DNA from: Terriglobia bacterium
Lineage (GTDB): Bacteria; Acidobacteriota; Polarisedimenticolia; Polarisedimenticolales; JAIQFR01
Assembly (NCBI GenBank): GCA_020073205.1
Contig: JAIQFR010000010.1
Coordinates: forward strand, 1 to 64,000
DNA: 64,000 bases
Reading direction: 5' to 3'
Shown piece by piece: positions 1-8,220 of this stretch. Positions within the stretch are counted from its first letter, which is position 1; each line of letters opens with the position of its first letter. The position numbers and the translations under genes are program-made. The notes beneath the pieces are model-generated. The model was not told where the DNA came from, ran no database searches, and was given only the letters and a program-made list of their open reading frames with translations.

Positions 1-381
1 GGGGTCGAGCTGGGATTCATGGCGCTCGCGGTGGCGGTGGCGCTGGCCGGGATCGGGCTGGCGACGGTCTTGTACCGGAGGCGGGAGGGGATGTCGGAGC
101 GCCTCGCGGAGGCGCTCGGTCCCGCGTACCGGCTGGTGCGGAACCTCTACTGGGTGGACGAGCTCTACGACGCCCTCGTCATCCGGCCGTTCTACGCGCT
201 CTGCCGCGCGGCCCGCGCGTTCGACGTGGGGATCGTGGACGGCGCGGTGAACGCCGCGGGGGTGACCGCCGACGTCGCGAGCCAGCTCGTGAAGCTCTTC
301 CAGACCGGATACGTCCGGAACTATGCGCTGCTGTTCCTCCTCGGGACCGTGCTCGTTCTCTTCTACCTTTCGACCCTGTGA
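1..381 (+). CDS. nuoL: NADH-quinone oxidoreductase subunit L, C-terminal part (partial at window edge)
   Basis: Open from base 1 in this frame, so it is the 3' end of a longer gene. The visible 126 residues match the C-terminus of NuoL, the antiporter-like membrane subunit of complex I: a membrane helix, then the stretch [15 protein letters not shown], a lateral helix region, the motif [12 protein letters not shown], and a last hydrophobic helix. It would pump protons in the membrane arm while NADH electrons pass to quinone. nuoN starts 9 bp after its stop, so the two are in one operon. The usual nuoM is missing between them. Confidence 0.9.
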
Positions 382-390
382 GCGTGCGCG

Positions 391-1845
391 ATGGGCGATT
401 TCAACCTCACCCTGATCCTCCCCGTCGTCACGCTGGCGGCCTTCGGCCTCCTCGCGCTCCTGTTCGCGCCGGCGCTCAAGGGTCAGGCGCGCGTGCTGGG
501 CGGGATCTCGCTCCTCGGCATCGTGGTCGCCGCGGCCTCCGCGGTCCGTCTCTGGACGCTCTGGCGGGTCGCGGGGCCCCTCGAATCCGCGGGCGGCATG
601 GTGCGCGTGGACGGATTCGGCCTCTACCTCTCGCTGGTCCTGCTCGCCGTCGGCGCGCTCACCGTCGTCGCCTCGCTCCGCTTCCTCGAGCGGGAGGAGG
701 CCGATCACGGGGAGTTCTACCCGCTGGTCCTGCTCGCGCTCGCCGGGATGCTCTCGATGGTCATGACCTCCCACCTGATCATGGTGCTGATCGGCCTCGA
801 GGTCTTCTCGCTGTCGCTCTACGTGCTGACCGGGCTGACCCGCGGCCGGGCGCGATCGGTGGAGTCGTCGCTCAAGTATTTCCTGCTCGGCGCGTTCTCG
901 TCCGGTTTCCTCGTGTACGGGATGGCGCTCCTCTACGGGGCGGCGGGTTCGCTCGACATGCGCCGGATCGGCGCGGTCGCGGCGGCCGCTCCCTCGCCCA
1001 TGATGTGGATGGGGATGGGGCTCGTGTTCATCGGCCTGGCGTTCAAGATCGGCGTGGTCCCGTTCCACCACTGGATCCCCGATGTGTACGAAGGGGCGCC
1101 GACCAACGTCGCGGGGTTCATGGCGGCCGCCACGAAGACCGCCGCCTTCGCGGTCCTGATCCGCTTCCTGGTGGGAGCGTTCGCCGGGAGCCAGGCCGCG
1201 TGGGTCCCGCTCGTGACCTGGCTCGCGATCCTGACCATGACGGTGGCGAACCTGGTCGCGCTGGCGCAGACCAACATCAAGCGCCTTCTCGCATTTTCTT
1301 CCGTCGGCCACGCCGGGTACCTGCTGATCGCCGTGGTCTGTCGTCCCGAGGACGGGGTGAAGGCGATCCTGTTCTACCTCGCGTCCTATGCTTTCATGAT
1401 CCTTGGCGCCTTCACGGTCGCCGCCGCCGCGGGGCGCGGCGACGCGCACTCCGAGCCCGGCTACGACCTTTCCTCGTGGGCGGGGCTCGGCTGGCGGCGG
1501 AAGGGGCTCGGCGTCGCCATGTCGCTCTTCCTGTTCTCGCTCGCCGGCATCCCGCCCACCGCGGGATTCCTCGGGAAGTACGTCATCTTCCTCTCGGCCA
1601 TCCACTCGCACCGGTACCTCCTCGCGGTCGTCGGCGTGCTGAACGCCGTGGTGGCCGCGTACTACTACCTGCGCGTCGTCGTCGTCCTGTGGATGCGCGA
1701 GCCGGAGACCGACGAGGAGCCCCTCCCGGTCCCCGCGTCGCTCGCCGCCGTCCTCGTGGTCGCGGCGATGGGAGTGCTCTACCTCGGGATCGCCCCGGGG
1801 CGCCTGCTCGATCTGCTCGGCGGGCTGACCTCGGGGCTGATCTGA
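391..1845 (+). CDS. nuoN: NADH-quinone oxidoreductase subunit N
   Basis: 484 residues, the normal length for NuoN, the antiporter-like proton-pumping subunit of complex I. It is almost all membrane helices. NuoN-specific stretches are SLKYFLLGAFSSGFLVYGM (about residues 160-178) and FKIGVVPFHHWIPDVYEGAP (about 218-237), followed by the lysine-bearing helix near TNIKRLLAFSSVGHAGY (about 294-310). The ATG at 391 follows the nuoL stop by 9 bp. It is the last complex I gene here; the next gene is unrelated. Confidence 0.93.
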   Translation: MGDFNLTLILPVVTLAAFGLLALLFAPALKGQARVLGGISLLGIVVAAASAVRLWTLWRVAGPLESAGGMVRVDGFGLYLSLVLLAVGALTVVASLRFLEREEADHGEFYPLVLLALAGMLSMVMTSHLIMVLIGLEVFSLSLYVLTGLTRGRARSVESSLKYFLLGAFSSGFLVYGMALLYGAAGSLDMRRIGAVAAAAPSPMMWMGMGLVFIGLAFKIGVVPFHHWIPDVYEGAPTNVAGFMAAATKTAAFAVLIRFLVGAFAGSQAAWVPLVTWLAILTMTVANLVALAQTNIKRLLAFSSVGHAGYLLIAVVCRPEDGVKAILFYLASYAFMILGAFTVAAAAGRGDAHSEPGYDLSSWAGLGWRRKGLGVAMSLFLFSLAGIPPTAGFLGKYVIFLSAIHSHRYLLAVVGVLNAVVAAYYYLRVVVVLWMREPETDEEPLPVPASLAAVLVVAAMGVLYLGIAPGRLLDLLGGLTSGLI

Positions 1846-1881
1846 CGACGCGCCGAACCGCCGTTCCGGAGTCCCAGGACA

Positions 1882-2334
1882 TTGAGATCCTCCGCAGGTT
1901 TCGTCCCGAGCGTCGTGCGCGTGGACCTCGCCACGCGGGGGCGCGACGACGCGCTCCTCGTCCTCGTCCGAGACCTCCGCGCCGCTGGAGCGCTCGGCCA
2001 GGAAGACGAGCCCTTCCGCAGGCTGCTCGAGCGGGAAGCGGCCGCCTCGACCGCCCTCGGGGGCGGCATCGCGCTCCCCCACGCCCGGACGATTCACTGT
2101 CACACGCCTCGACTCGCGGTGGCCCGTCTCGCGCCGGCGCTGGAGTTCGGCGCCACCGACGGGATTCCCGTGGACCTGGTGTTCCTTCTGCTGGGACCGC
2201 CCGAGGCGCCGGGGGAGCACGTCAGGCTCCTGTCGCGGATCGCCAAGCTCGCCCAGAGGGAAGGGGTTCTCGCCGAACTGCGCGGGGCCCGGGACGAAGC
2301 AGAGTTCCGCGGGATCCTGGGGCGGGAGCTGTAG
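1882..2334 (+). CDS. PTS EIIA (PtsN/fructose-type) domain protein
   Basis: 150-residue stand-alone EIIA domain of the fructose/nitrogen PTS type. The signature GGGIALPHAR holds the phospho-accepting histidine (His67 from the TTG start), preceded by the usual LLEREAAASTALG segment. No EIIB, EIIC, HPr or rpoN lies nearby, so it is probably a regulatory phospho-acceptor like PtsN rather than part of a sugar transporter. That role is inferred. The start is uncertain: TTG at 1882 gives the full domain, and in-frame GTG codons at 1915 and 1921 would remove only about 11-13 residues ahead of it. Confidence 0.82.
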   Translation: MRSSAGFVPSVVRVDLATRGRDDALLVLVRDLRAAGALGQEDEPFRRLLEREAAASTALGGGIALPHARTIHCHTPRLAVARLAPALEFGATDGIPVDLVFLLLGPPEAPGEHVRLLSRIAKLAQREGVLAELRGARDEAEFRGILGREL

Positions 2335-2372
2335 CCCCCTCGAGCCCGGTGGCCGGGGCCGCCCGCCTCCCC

Positions 2373-4715
2373 CTACCTCGACGGCCTCTCCGCGCGCTTC
2401 GCGTCGCCGAGGGGCAGGACGGCGGAACGTCCCGCGGCGGTCGGGAGGCCCGTGCCGACGGCGGCGGGGACGGGTAGCGGGACCGGTCCGGCCGGCATCG
2501 CCCGCAGCTCCAGCCAGCGGCGGATCGCGGCCAGCGTGCACCCCAGCCCGACGAGCAGCGTCCCCGTCCACAGGAGACCGATCAGCGGCTTGACGCTCGC
2601 CTCGACGACCAGCGTCTCCGACGCCGCTGCGCTCCCGTCGTCGGCTCGCACCAGGACGAGGCCGTCCTCCACGGACATCCGCTCGAGCTTGAGCGAGACC
2701 CCCGGCAGCGATCTCGGCGAGACCGGCTCGCCGGCGAACCGGCCGTCGGCGAAGCTGACCGGCAGCGACACCGTCTCCCGCTGGGCGCCGCGCGCGATCT
2801 CCACCAGGGCCCGGACGGTCATCACGTGCTGATCGCCGCTCCCGGCCGTCTCGAACCTCAGGAACGTGAGCGTCGCGCCGCGGTAGGGGACCGGCCGGCT
2901 CTTCCTGAGCTCGAGGTTGCCCGCGTCTCCCGCGGGCACGAGCGCCAGCGGCGCCACGTACAGGTCCCGCGCGACTTCCCGTCGAATCGCCGGGAACCGC
3001 ATGATCTGGTCGCGCCCGTCGTCGCCCCGCCCCTTGCTGTACATCCGGACCTCGAGGACCTCCTCGGCCTTCCCCTCCGGCATCACGGCCACGCGCCAGC
3101 GGTGCTTCGGCTCGGAGCCGTCGACGTGGCCGCGGTACGTCAGGATCACCCCCTCCGATTGGACCGGCTGCCCGATCGGAAGGCTCACCTCGTGCTTCCG
3201 CCCCCAGGCGCCGCTCGCCACCATCCCGGCGAACATCAGCGCGAAACCGACGTGGGCGACCGCGGCCCCCGTGTGGAGCGGCTTCTCCCGGGCGACCAGG
3301 ACCAGCCGGACGACGTTCGCGGTCATCGCGGCGAGCGCGACGAAGAAGAGCGCCAGCTCGCCGGCGCCGCCGAACCCGAGGAGAGCCGCCGCGCCGCAGC
3401 CAGAGGCGCCGGCGATCGCCGGAAGGGCCAGGTGCCTCCTCCACTCCCTCGCCGGCCGTCCCACCCACGAGAGGAAGGGGCCGAAGGAGAGGAGCCCGAG
3501 GAGCACGACGTAGAGCGGCAGGTTCCACCGGTTGTACCAGGAGGGGTCGTAGGTCCCGGGCCGCCCGATCAGCGAGGACGGCAGCGGATACGTGGTCCCC
3601 CAGAACACCATGAACGCGGACACGGTGAGGAGCGCGATCACCACGAGGAGCAGGAGCGGCCACGCCAGCTTCGCGTCCACCGGCGGCGCCGCCCGCCGCC
3701 CGCCGCGGACCAGCGCGTAGGCGCCGGCGGCCAGCACGAGCGCCAGCGCCAGGAGCATCTCGATGTTGACCGGTACCGCCCAGAAGCTCGCGCCCGCCTC
3801 GAACGAGTGGACCGAGAATTTCGCGAGCACCCCGGTCCGCGTGAGGAACGTCGAGTACACGACCAGCCAGTACGCGACGAGCGCGAGCGCCAGGTTCGTC
3901 CGGCGGAGCGCGCCGGTGGCCCGCTGCAAAAGGAGTCCGTGGATCAGCGCCGCGGAGACGATCCAGGGAATGAGCGACGCGTTCTCCACCGGGTCCCACC
4001 CCCAGTACCCCCCCCACCCCAGCGTCTTGTAAGCCCAGAATCCCCCCAGCACGACCCCGACCCCGAGCGAGAGGAACCCGAAGAGGCTCCAGCGCAGCGC
4101 GGCGCCCAGCCACCTCTCCTCCCGCTGCTTGAGGAGGGCGACGAAGGCGAGCACCGCGGGGATCGTGAGCGCCGCGTACCCGACGAACACCGCGGGCGGA
4201 TGGCTCGCCATCCACGGGTCTTGCAAGAGGTCGTTGAGCCCGCCGCCGTCGGGCGGGGCCGGTAGCGCCAGGCGGAACGGGTTGCCCCCCGACTTGAACA
4301 GCCCCGGCACGTCCACCATCAGCCCGATCAGGAACAGGATCGTCGGCACGTAGCAGGCCATCACCGCGGCCGGCTCCCACGACCTCTTGCGGAACAGCGC
4401 GTACCCCACCAGCGCGGAGAACAGGGCCCAGAGGAGGAACGTCCCCTCCTGGCCTCCCCAGAACGCGGAGACGAGGTACAGGTAGGGGAGGTCCCGCGAC
4501 GAGTAGCGCGCGACGTAGTCGAACCGGAAGTCGTGGGTGAGGATCGCGATCATCAGGAAAGCCGACGCGACGGCCAGCAGCAGGGTCATGCCGTGGTACG
4601 CGAGCCGGAACGTGGCCGCCGAGGCCTCGCGGCCCCTCGCCCAGCGGAGCGCGGCGACGAACGCGGTCGCGCCCAGCGCGGCCGCGAGCCAGATGGCGAG
4701 GGTCCCGGGTGTCAT
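2373..4715 (-). CDS. ccmF: Cytochrome c haem lyase CcmF-type protein
   Basis: 780-residue polytopic membrane protein of the CcmF family, which attaches haem to apocytochrome c outside the membrane in system I maturation. Visible hallmarks are WGGQEGT (about residue 86), DPWMASHPPAVFVGY (about 167) and the tryptophan-rich haem-binding WWD motif GWGGYWGWDPVEN (about 233-245). Many further helices follow, then a C-terminal soluble region of about 200 residues before a last helix. Length is slightly above the usual 630-660. No ccmE, ccmC or ccmH is next to it. A two-haem cytochrome c at 40.1-41.3 kb is a possible client. Confidence 0.92.
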   Translation of the reverse strand: MTPGTLAIWLAAALGATAFVAALRWARGREASAATFRLAYHGMTLLLAVASAFLMIAILTHDFRFDYVARYSSRDLPYLYLVSAFWGGQEGTFLLWALFSALVGYALFRKRSWEPAAVMACYVPTILFLIGLMVDVPGLFKSGGNPFRLALPAPPDGGGLNDLLQDPWMASHPPAVFVGYAALTIPAVLAFVALLKQREERWLGAALRWSLFGFLSLGVGVVLGGFWAYKTLGWGGYWGWDPVENASLIPWIVSAALIHGLLLQRATGALRRTNLALALVAYWLVVYSTFLTRTGVLAKFSVHSFEAGASFWAVPVNIEMLLALALVLAAGAYALVRGGRRAAPPVDAKLAWPLLLLVVIALLTVSAFMVFWGTTYPLPSSLIGRPGTYDPSWYNRWNLPLYVVLLGLLSFGPFLSWVGRPAREWRRHLALPAIAGASGCGAAALLGFGGAGELALFFVALAAMTANVVRLVLVAREKPLHTGAAVAHVGFALMFAGMVASGAWGRKHEVSLPIGQPVQSEGVILTYRGHVDGSEPKHRWRVAVMPEGKAEEVLEVRMYSKGRGDDGRDQIMRFPAIRREVARDLYVAPLALVPAGDAGNLELRKSRPVPYRGATLTFLRFETAGSGDQHVMTVRALVEIARGAQRETVSLPVSFADGRFAGEPVSPRSLPGVSLKLERMSVEDGLVLVRADDGSAAASETLVVEASVKPLIGLLWTGTLLVGLGCTLAAIRRWLELRAMPAGPVPLPVPAAVGTGLPTAAGRSAVLPLGDAKRAERPSR

Positions 4716-4777
4716 GACGGCTCCTTCGATTCCGTGACGCGATGTCCGTGCCCCGCACCGGCGTCGGGCGCCACAGG

Positions 4778-4804
4778 ATACTAAAGGTCCGATTCGGTGT
4801 GCAA
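4778..4804 (-). promoter_or_regulatory. Candidate promoter for ccmF
   Basis: On the minus strand TTGCAC (-35, at 4804-4799) is followed by TAGTAT (-10, at 4783-4778) with a 15-bp gap, which is short. It lies about 63 bp upstream of the ccmF ATG in an otherwise empty gap. Judged by eye only. Confidence 0.35.
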
Positions 4805-4859
4805 AAGACCGGGGCCGCCCGGTCCGTGATCTCGGGCGGCGTGATCAGGACGTCTCGCC

Positions 4860-5330
4860 TCAGCCGGGAGCGTCCCGCATCATCGTGATCTCCACGAGCT
4901 CCGCCCCGCTCTCGACGATCGTCTCCTCGCCGCACGGCGTGAACCCGCACTTCTCGAGGACGCGGATCGACCCCACGTTGTGCTTGGCCACGAGCGCGTA
5001 GAGGGGGCGCTCGGAGACGATCGTCAGGAGCCGCGCCAGCGCCTCGGTCCCGATTCCTCTTCCCCAGTATTCCCGGCCGATCCAGTAGCCGACGAGACGC
5101 CGGCCCGACTGCACCCACGTGACGATGTTCCCGGCGACCGCTCCGTCGATGACGATCGTCTTCTTCGGGACCTCGGGGTCGGCGAGGATCTTCGCCCAGT
5201 GCGCCATGAACGCCTCCCGGTCCCGCGCGGGGAACGCGGCCATCCGGTTCGCCTCGGGATCGCGCTGGTGCTCGAAGAAGATCGGGAGATCCTCTTCGAT
5301 CACGTCGCGGAGGACGACGTCATGGGTCAT
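4860..5330 (-). CDS. GNAT family N-acetyltransferase
   Basis: 156 residues from the ATG at 5330. An in-frame extension to 5414 exists, but the GNAT fold begins right after MTHDVVLRDVIEEDLPIFF, so the inner start is preferred. Features are a central VGYWIGREYWGRGIGTEAL segment with the acetyl-CoA pyrophosphate-binding RGIGTEA, and the late VLEKCGFTPCGEE strand-helix common in RimJ-like acetyltransferases. The substrate cannot be told from sequence. The gene stands alone between ccmF and an EF-hand secreted protein, with hairpins on its upstream side. Confidence 0.85.
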   Translation of the reverse strand: MTHDVVLRDVIEEDLPIFFEHQRDPEANRMAAFPARDREAFMAHWAKILADPEVPKKTIVIDGAVAGNIVTWVQSGRRLVGYWIGREYWGRGIGTEALARLLTIVSERPLYALVAKHNVGSIRVLEKCGFTPCGEETIVESGAELVEITMMRDAPG

Positions 5331-5348
5331 GGCGGCTCCGGACCGCGA

Positions 5349-5374
5349 CGATCGCCGGCCCTCGCCGGCGATCG
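5349..5374 (-). terminator. GC-rich hairpin between the EF-hand protein gene and the acetyltransferase
   Basis: A perfect 10-bp inverted repeat, CGATCGCCGG (5349-5358) and CCGGCGATCG (5365-5374), with a 6-nt loop. It sits downstream of the minus-strand gene ending at 5567 and just upstream of the acetyltransferase ATG. It has no T-tract, so it could be a weak terminator or a leader hairpin. Confidence 0.4.
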
Positions 5375-5566
5375 CGTCGCGCCTCGAGATGTTAACCCGA
5401 TTGCCGCCGATCAAGGTGAGCCCGATCGCGAGGCCGCCACAAGGGGGCGGGACGGAATCGCCGGAGGAACGGCCGTCCGGGGAGGGGGGAATTCCCGCGC
5501 CGCCGTCCTGCGACTCCGCCCCGCCCGAATGCGAGGTCGCGTCAAACCTGATTCGATCGATCGACG

Positions 5567-7066
5567 CTAGCGGTCATCGCCGTCCCGTCCTTCGGACGCC
5601 GGCACGGCCGGCGAGACCCTGGTCGCCGTCCCCGTGAGAATCCAGGCTCGCTGGCTGGGCGCGAACCGCGGAGCCAGGTAACCGTCGTTGATCTCCCGCG
5701 TGACCGCGAATCGGTCGAAGGACGTCGCCGGGAGGAACAGGCGCTCGTTGTCGGCGAAGCCGTCCGACGCGCTGTCGACGTCCCCCTCGACCGCGGAGAT
5801 CACCCCGTCCCCGTTCTGGTCGACTCGATCCACCTCCGCGGCGTAGGCGTCGAAGAGGCGTTGCTGGAAGTCGACTCCCGGCTCGAACGAAGCGAGCCTC
5901 TCGTAGACGTCCAGGTAGATCTCGTGGGCGAGGCCGCTCGGAATGAACCGCATCCGGAACTCCCGTTGCGAGTCGTCGTCGCCGTCGAACTTGTCGGGAT
6001 CTCGAGGGAGGAAGGGGCTGTCGCCGTAGGCCACCGGGTTGTTCCTGACGCCCTGAGGTCCCGAGCCCGGGACCAGGCTAGAGCGCCTGCCGATATCGCC
6101 CTGCTCGAACGTGCCCGGGATTCCACCCGTGTTGGGGAGCTCGTAAAGCGGGAAGACCCAGTCGGTCGTGTAGTTGAACTCCCAGTAGGCGTGCACGTCG
6201 CTCTGCTGCATGGCGTTGTAGGCTCCCATGCTCAGGAAGATCGGGACGGTGTTCCCCTGGACGTCGGGAAAGTGATCCGTCTCGCTCGGGAACCGCACGC
6301 CGTTCCCATCGACGGTGAAGTAGTTGCCGGGGACGTTGTTGCGGGTCCCCATTCCCCGGAGCAGGTCGGCGTCCTGCTGGAGGAGCATCCCGAAGGACGC
6401 GTGACCGTCGCGGCGTGGCGGACCGACGGGCGCGACCCTGAGGTCGTGGATCATCCAGCCCTCGTACCACCCGCTCTCGTTGTTGATCACGAACAGCGGG
6501 TCGATGTCGGTGAAGACGTCGATGAAGGCGCGGACGTCGCTGGGGTCCGTCGGCAGATCGGGCTTCGGCTCGAGAGCGAGACGGACCGAGCCGATCGTGG
6601 GGATCCCGCAGACCCCTCCGGTCGCCGTGAGCATCACGGCGTCGTTCACCCCCGGGAAGATCGAGGTGAAGACGTTGGGCTCGAATCCGTGGGTGTCCAG
6701 GAGGTAGTACTGGAAGAGCAGGCTGGGCCGATCGGCCTCCGCGAAGGTCTGGATCGGGAGGACCGTGTGGGGGCGCCCGGCCAGCCGGATGAGCCTCTCC
6801 TTGAGGGGCGTTGGAACGAGGCGGACGTCGCCGCGCTGAGCGACGGCCGCCATGTCGGATCTCGCGTGCGGGTTCGGGTGGCAAGGGGCGGGAATCGTGT
6901 CCGTCTCCAGGATCGATCCGTTTCCGTGACCGAACCCGTCGTGACGGTTGGACGGCGGCGGACTCGCCCAGGAGCGGCTGCCGGAGCCGGTGAGCGCGAC
7001 CGCGGCGGCGGCCGCGAGGGCGAGCAAGATCTTGGGACTGTAACGCTCGTTCTTCTTCGAGAGCAT
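5567..7066 (-). CDS. Secreted protein of unknown function with one EF-hand-like calcium loop
   Basis: 499 residues. The ATG at 7066 is chosen because an AGGAGGAAG ribosome site lies just upstream; the longer TTG start has none. The N-terminus is a signal peptide (KKNERYSPKILLALAAAAAVALTGSGS). The body matches no family I recognise. Near the C-terminus is DQNGDGVISAVEGD, which fits the DxDxDG calcium loop of EF-hands or dockerins. The gene follows an ECF sigma factor gene by 17 bp, so it is probably co-transcribed and may be the main target of that regulator (inference). Confidence 0.75.
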   Translation of the reverse strand: MLSKKNERYSPKILLALAAAAAVALTGSGSRSWASPPPSNRHDGFGHGNGSILETDTIPAPCHPNPHARSDMAAVAQRGDVRLVPTPLKERLIRLAGRPHTVLPIQTFAEADRPSLLFQYYLLDTHGFEPNVFTSIFPGVNDAVMLTATGGVCGIPTIGSVRLALEPKPDLPTDPSDVRAFIDVFTDIDPLFVINNESGWYEGWMIHDLRVAPVGPPRRDGHASFGMLLQQDADLLRGMGTRNNVPGNYFTVDGNGVRFPSETDHFPDVQGNTVPIFLSMGAYNAMQQSDVHAYWEFNYTTDWVFPLYELPNTGGIPGTFEQGDIGRRSSLVPGSGPQGVRNNPVAYGDSPFLPRDPDKFDGDDDSQREFRMRFIPSGLAHEIYLDVYERLASFEPGVDFQQRLFDAYAAEVDRVDQNGDGVISAVEGDVDSASDGFADNERLFLPATSFDRFAVTREINDGYLAPRFAPSQRAWILTGTATRVSPAVPASEGRDGDDR

Positions 7067-7083
7067 CGGGCTTCCTCCTATCG

Positions 7084-7695
7084 TCAAGGGATCTCCGGCC
7101 CGCCGGCGAGAGCGCGGCGGGCTCGGTCCCCGTCAGGGTTCCGCGTCGCGCCGGCGGGGCCGGGCCGGCGACGTCGCGCGACGGCTTCGCCGTCCCGCGT
7201 CAGCCACTCGCGAAGCCGCGCCTTGCCGCGGGCGATCCGGGATTGGACGGTGCCGACGGGAACGGCCAGGATCTCGGCGATGGCCTTGTACGAGTGCTCG
7301 CCGAGGTAGAAGAGGACCAGCGGCGCCCGAAAGACCTCCTCCAGGCCCGCCAGCGCCGCCGCCACCGCGTCGGCGTCGAGACGCTCGACGGCCGTGGGCG
7401 ACGGGCTCGGGATCTCGCCGTCCGTCTCTTCGATCGCGCGGTGCGGGTGGCGGCTCAGGCGGCGGCGGGACTTCAGGAACTCGCGGTAGAGCGTCGTGAA
7501 GAGCCACGTCTTCGCTTTCGACGGATCGCGCATCCCGCTTCCTTTCCTGGCCCAGATATAGAAGGTCTGCTGGGTCAGGTCGCCGGCTTCCGCCTCGTCG
7601 CGCGCGAGGTTGAATGCGAATTGGTAGAGCGGGCGGTAGTGAGCGTTCACGAGGGCCTCGAACTCCGATGCGCTGTCGACGTTGCTAGGATCCAC
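7084..7695 (-). CDS. ECF-type RNA polymerase sigma factor
   Basis: 203 residues. Region 2 is seen as YRPLYQFAFNLARDEAEAGDLTQQTFYIW (about residues 20-48), and region 4 as a helix-turn-helix with YLGEHSYKAIAEILAVPVGTVQSRIARGKARL (about 134-165). The arginine-rich tail of about 30 residues is not needed for sigma function. The start at 7695 overlaps the STAS gene end by 11 bp, so the two are translationally coupled. No classical zinc-finger anti-sigma gene is adjacent; the STAS protein takes that place. Confidence 0.9.
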   Translation of the reverse strand: MDPSNVDSASEFEALVNAHYRPLYQFAFNLARDEAEAGDLTQQTFYIWARKGSGMRDPSKAKTWLFTTLYREFLKSRRRLSRHPHRAIEETDGEIPSPSPTAVERLDADAVAAALAGLEEVFRAPLVLFYLGEHSYKAIAEILAVPVGTVQSRIARGKARLREWLTRDGEAVARRRRPGPAGATRNPDGDRARRALAGGPEIP

Positions 7696-8026
7696 GAGCC
7701 TTCTCCTTGTTCCCGCGCGTCGAGGCGCCGTCGGCCGCCGCCCCGCCGGACCGGCCGACCTCGATCCCTTCCTGCTCGAGCACGTCGGCGATCAGCGGCG
7801 AGCAGCCGACGATCGCGACTCCCGCGCGGCCGAGGCGTCCGAGCGCCTCGACGCCGGAGCGGCCGATGAATGCCACGCCGGCGAGATCGAGCGCGACGGG
7901 GCGGCCGGATCGGCTCAATTCCACGCACTCGCGCTCCAGCACCTCGGCCCACGCCCCGGCGATGTGTCCTTCCAGGATCAGGACCACCCGCTGGGCTGCC
8001 GCGTCGTCTCGCAGGATGCGTAGCAC
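7685..8026 (-). CDS. STAS domain protein (anti-anti-sigma-like)
   Basis: 113 residues with the STAS fold pattern: a first strand (RVVLILEGHI), then PVALDLAGVAFIGRSGVEALGRLGRAGVAIVGCSPLIADVLEQEGI. The serine in FIGRSGVEAL sits where SpoIIAA-like proteins are phosphorylated. STAS proteins usually bind GHKL anti-sigma kinases. Here the gene overlaps an ECF sigma gene, and no kinase lies next to it. A free C-terminal tail of about 20 residues is rich in Gly and Ala. Confidence 0.85.
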   Translation of the reverse strand: MLRILRDDAAAQRVVLILEGHIAGAWAEVLERECVELSRSGRPVALDLAGVAFIGRSGVEALGRLGRAGVAIVGCSPLIADVLEQEGIEVGRSGGAAADGASTRGNKEKARGS

Positions 8027-8192
8027 GCTCGTCCTCCGTTCGTCCTTTCCGAGGCCGGGGACGAAGACATCGCATCGTTCGTGCCAGAGCGGCTCCGACG
8101 CGGCGCGCGTGCTGCAAGCGCCTCAGGGGAGAGGAGTTGGTCGACGAAAGCGGCGGGGGGAGTTCCGATCGGGTGGCGTCGGCGCTGCCATC

Positions 8193-8213
8193 GGGTTGGC
8201 GGAATGCCAACCC
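8193..8213 (-). terminator. Stem-loop after the sigma-54 activator gene
   Basis: A perfect 8-bp GC-rich stem, GGGTTGGC (8193-8200) and GCCAACCC (8206-8213), with a 5-nt loop. It lies 7 bp past the stop of the minus-strand activator gene. There is no T-tract, so termination is likely but not certain. Confidence 0.5.
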
Positions 8214-8220
8214 TCCGGAA

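Noticed and set aside
2335-2372. Bidirectional terminator between EIIA and ccmF
   Set aside because: Only a 5-bp stem (CCCGG/CCGGG) and no T-tract; too weak to annotate.
2826-4265. 479-codon frame opposite ccmF
   Set aside because: Arg, Glu and Pro-rich antisense frame. CcmF motifs are on the minus strand.
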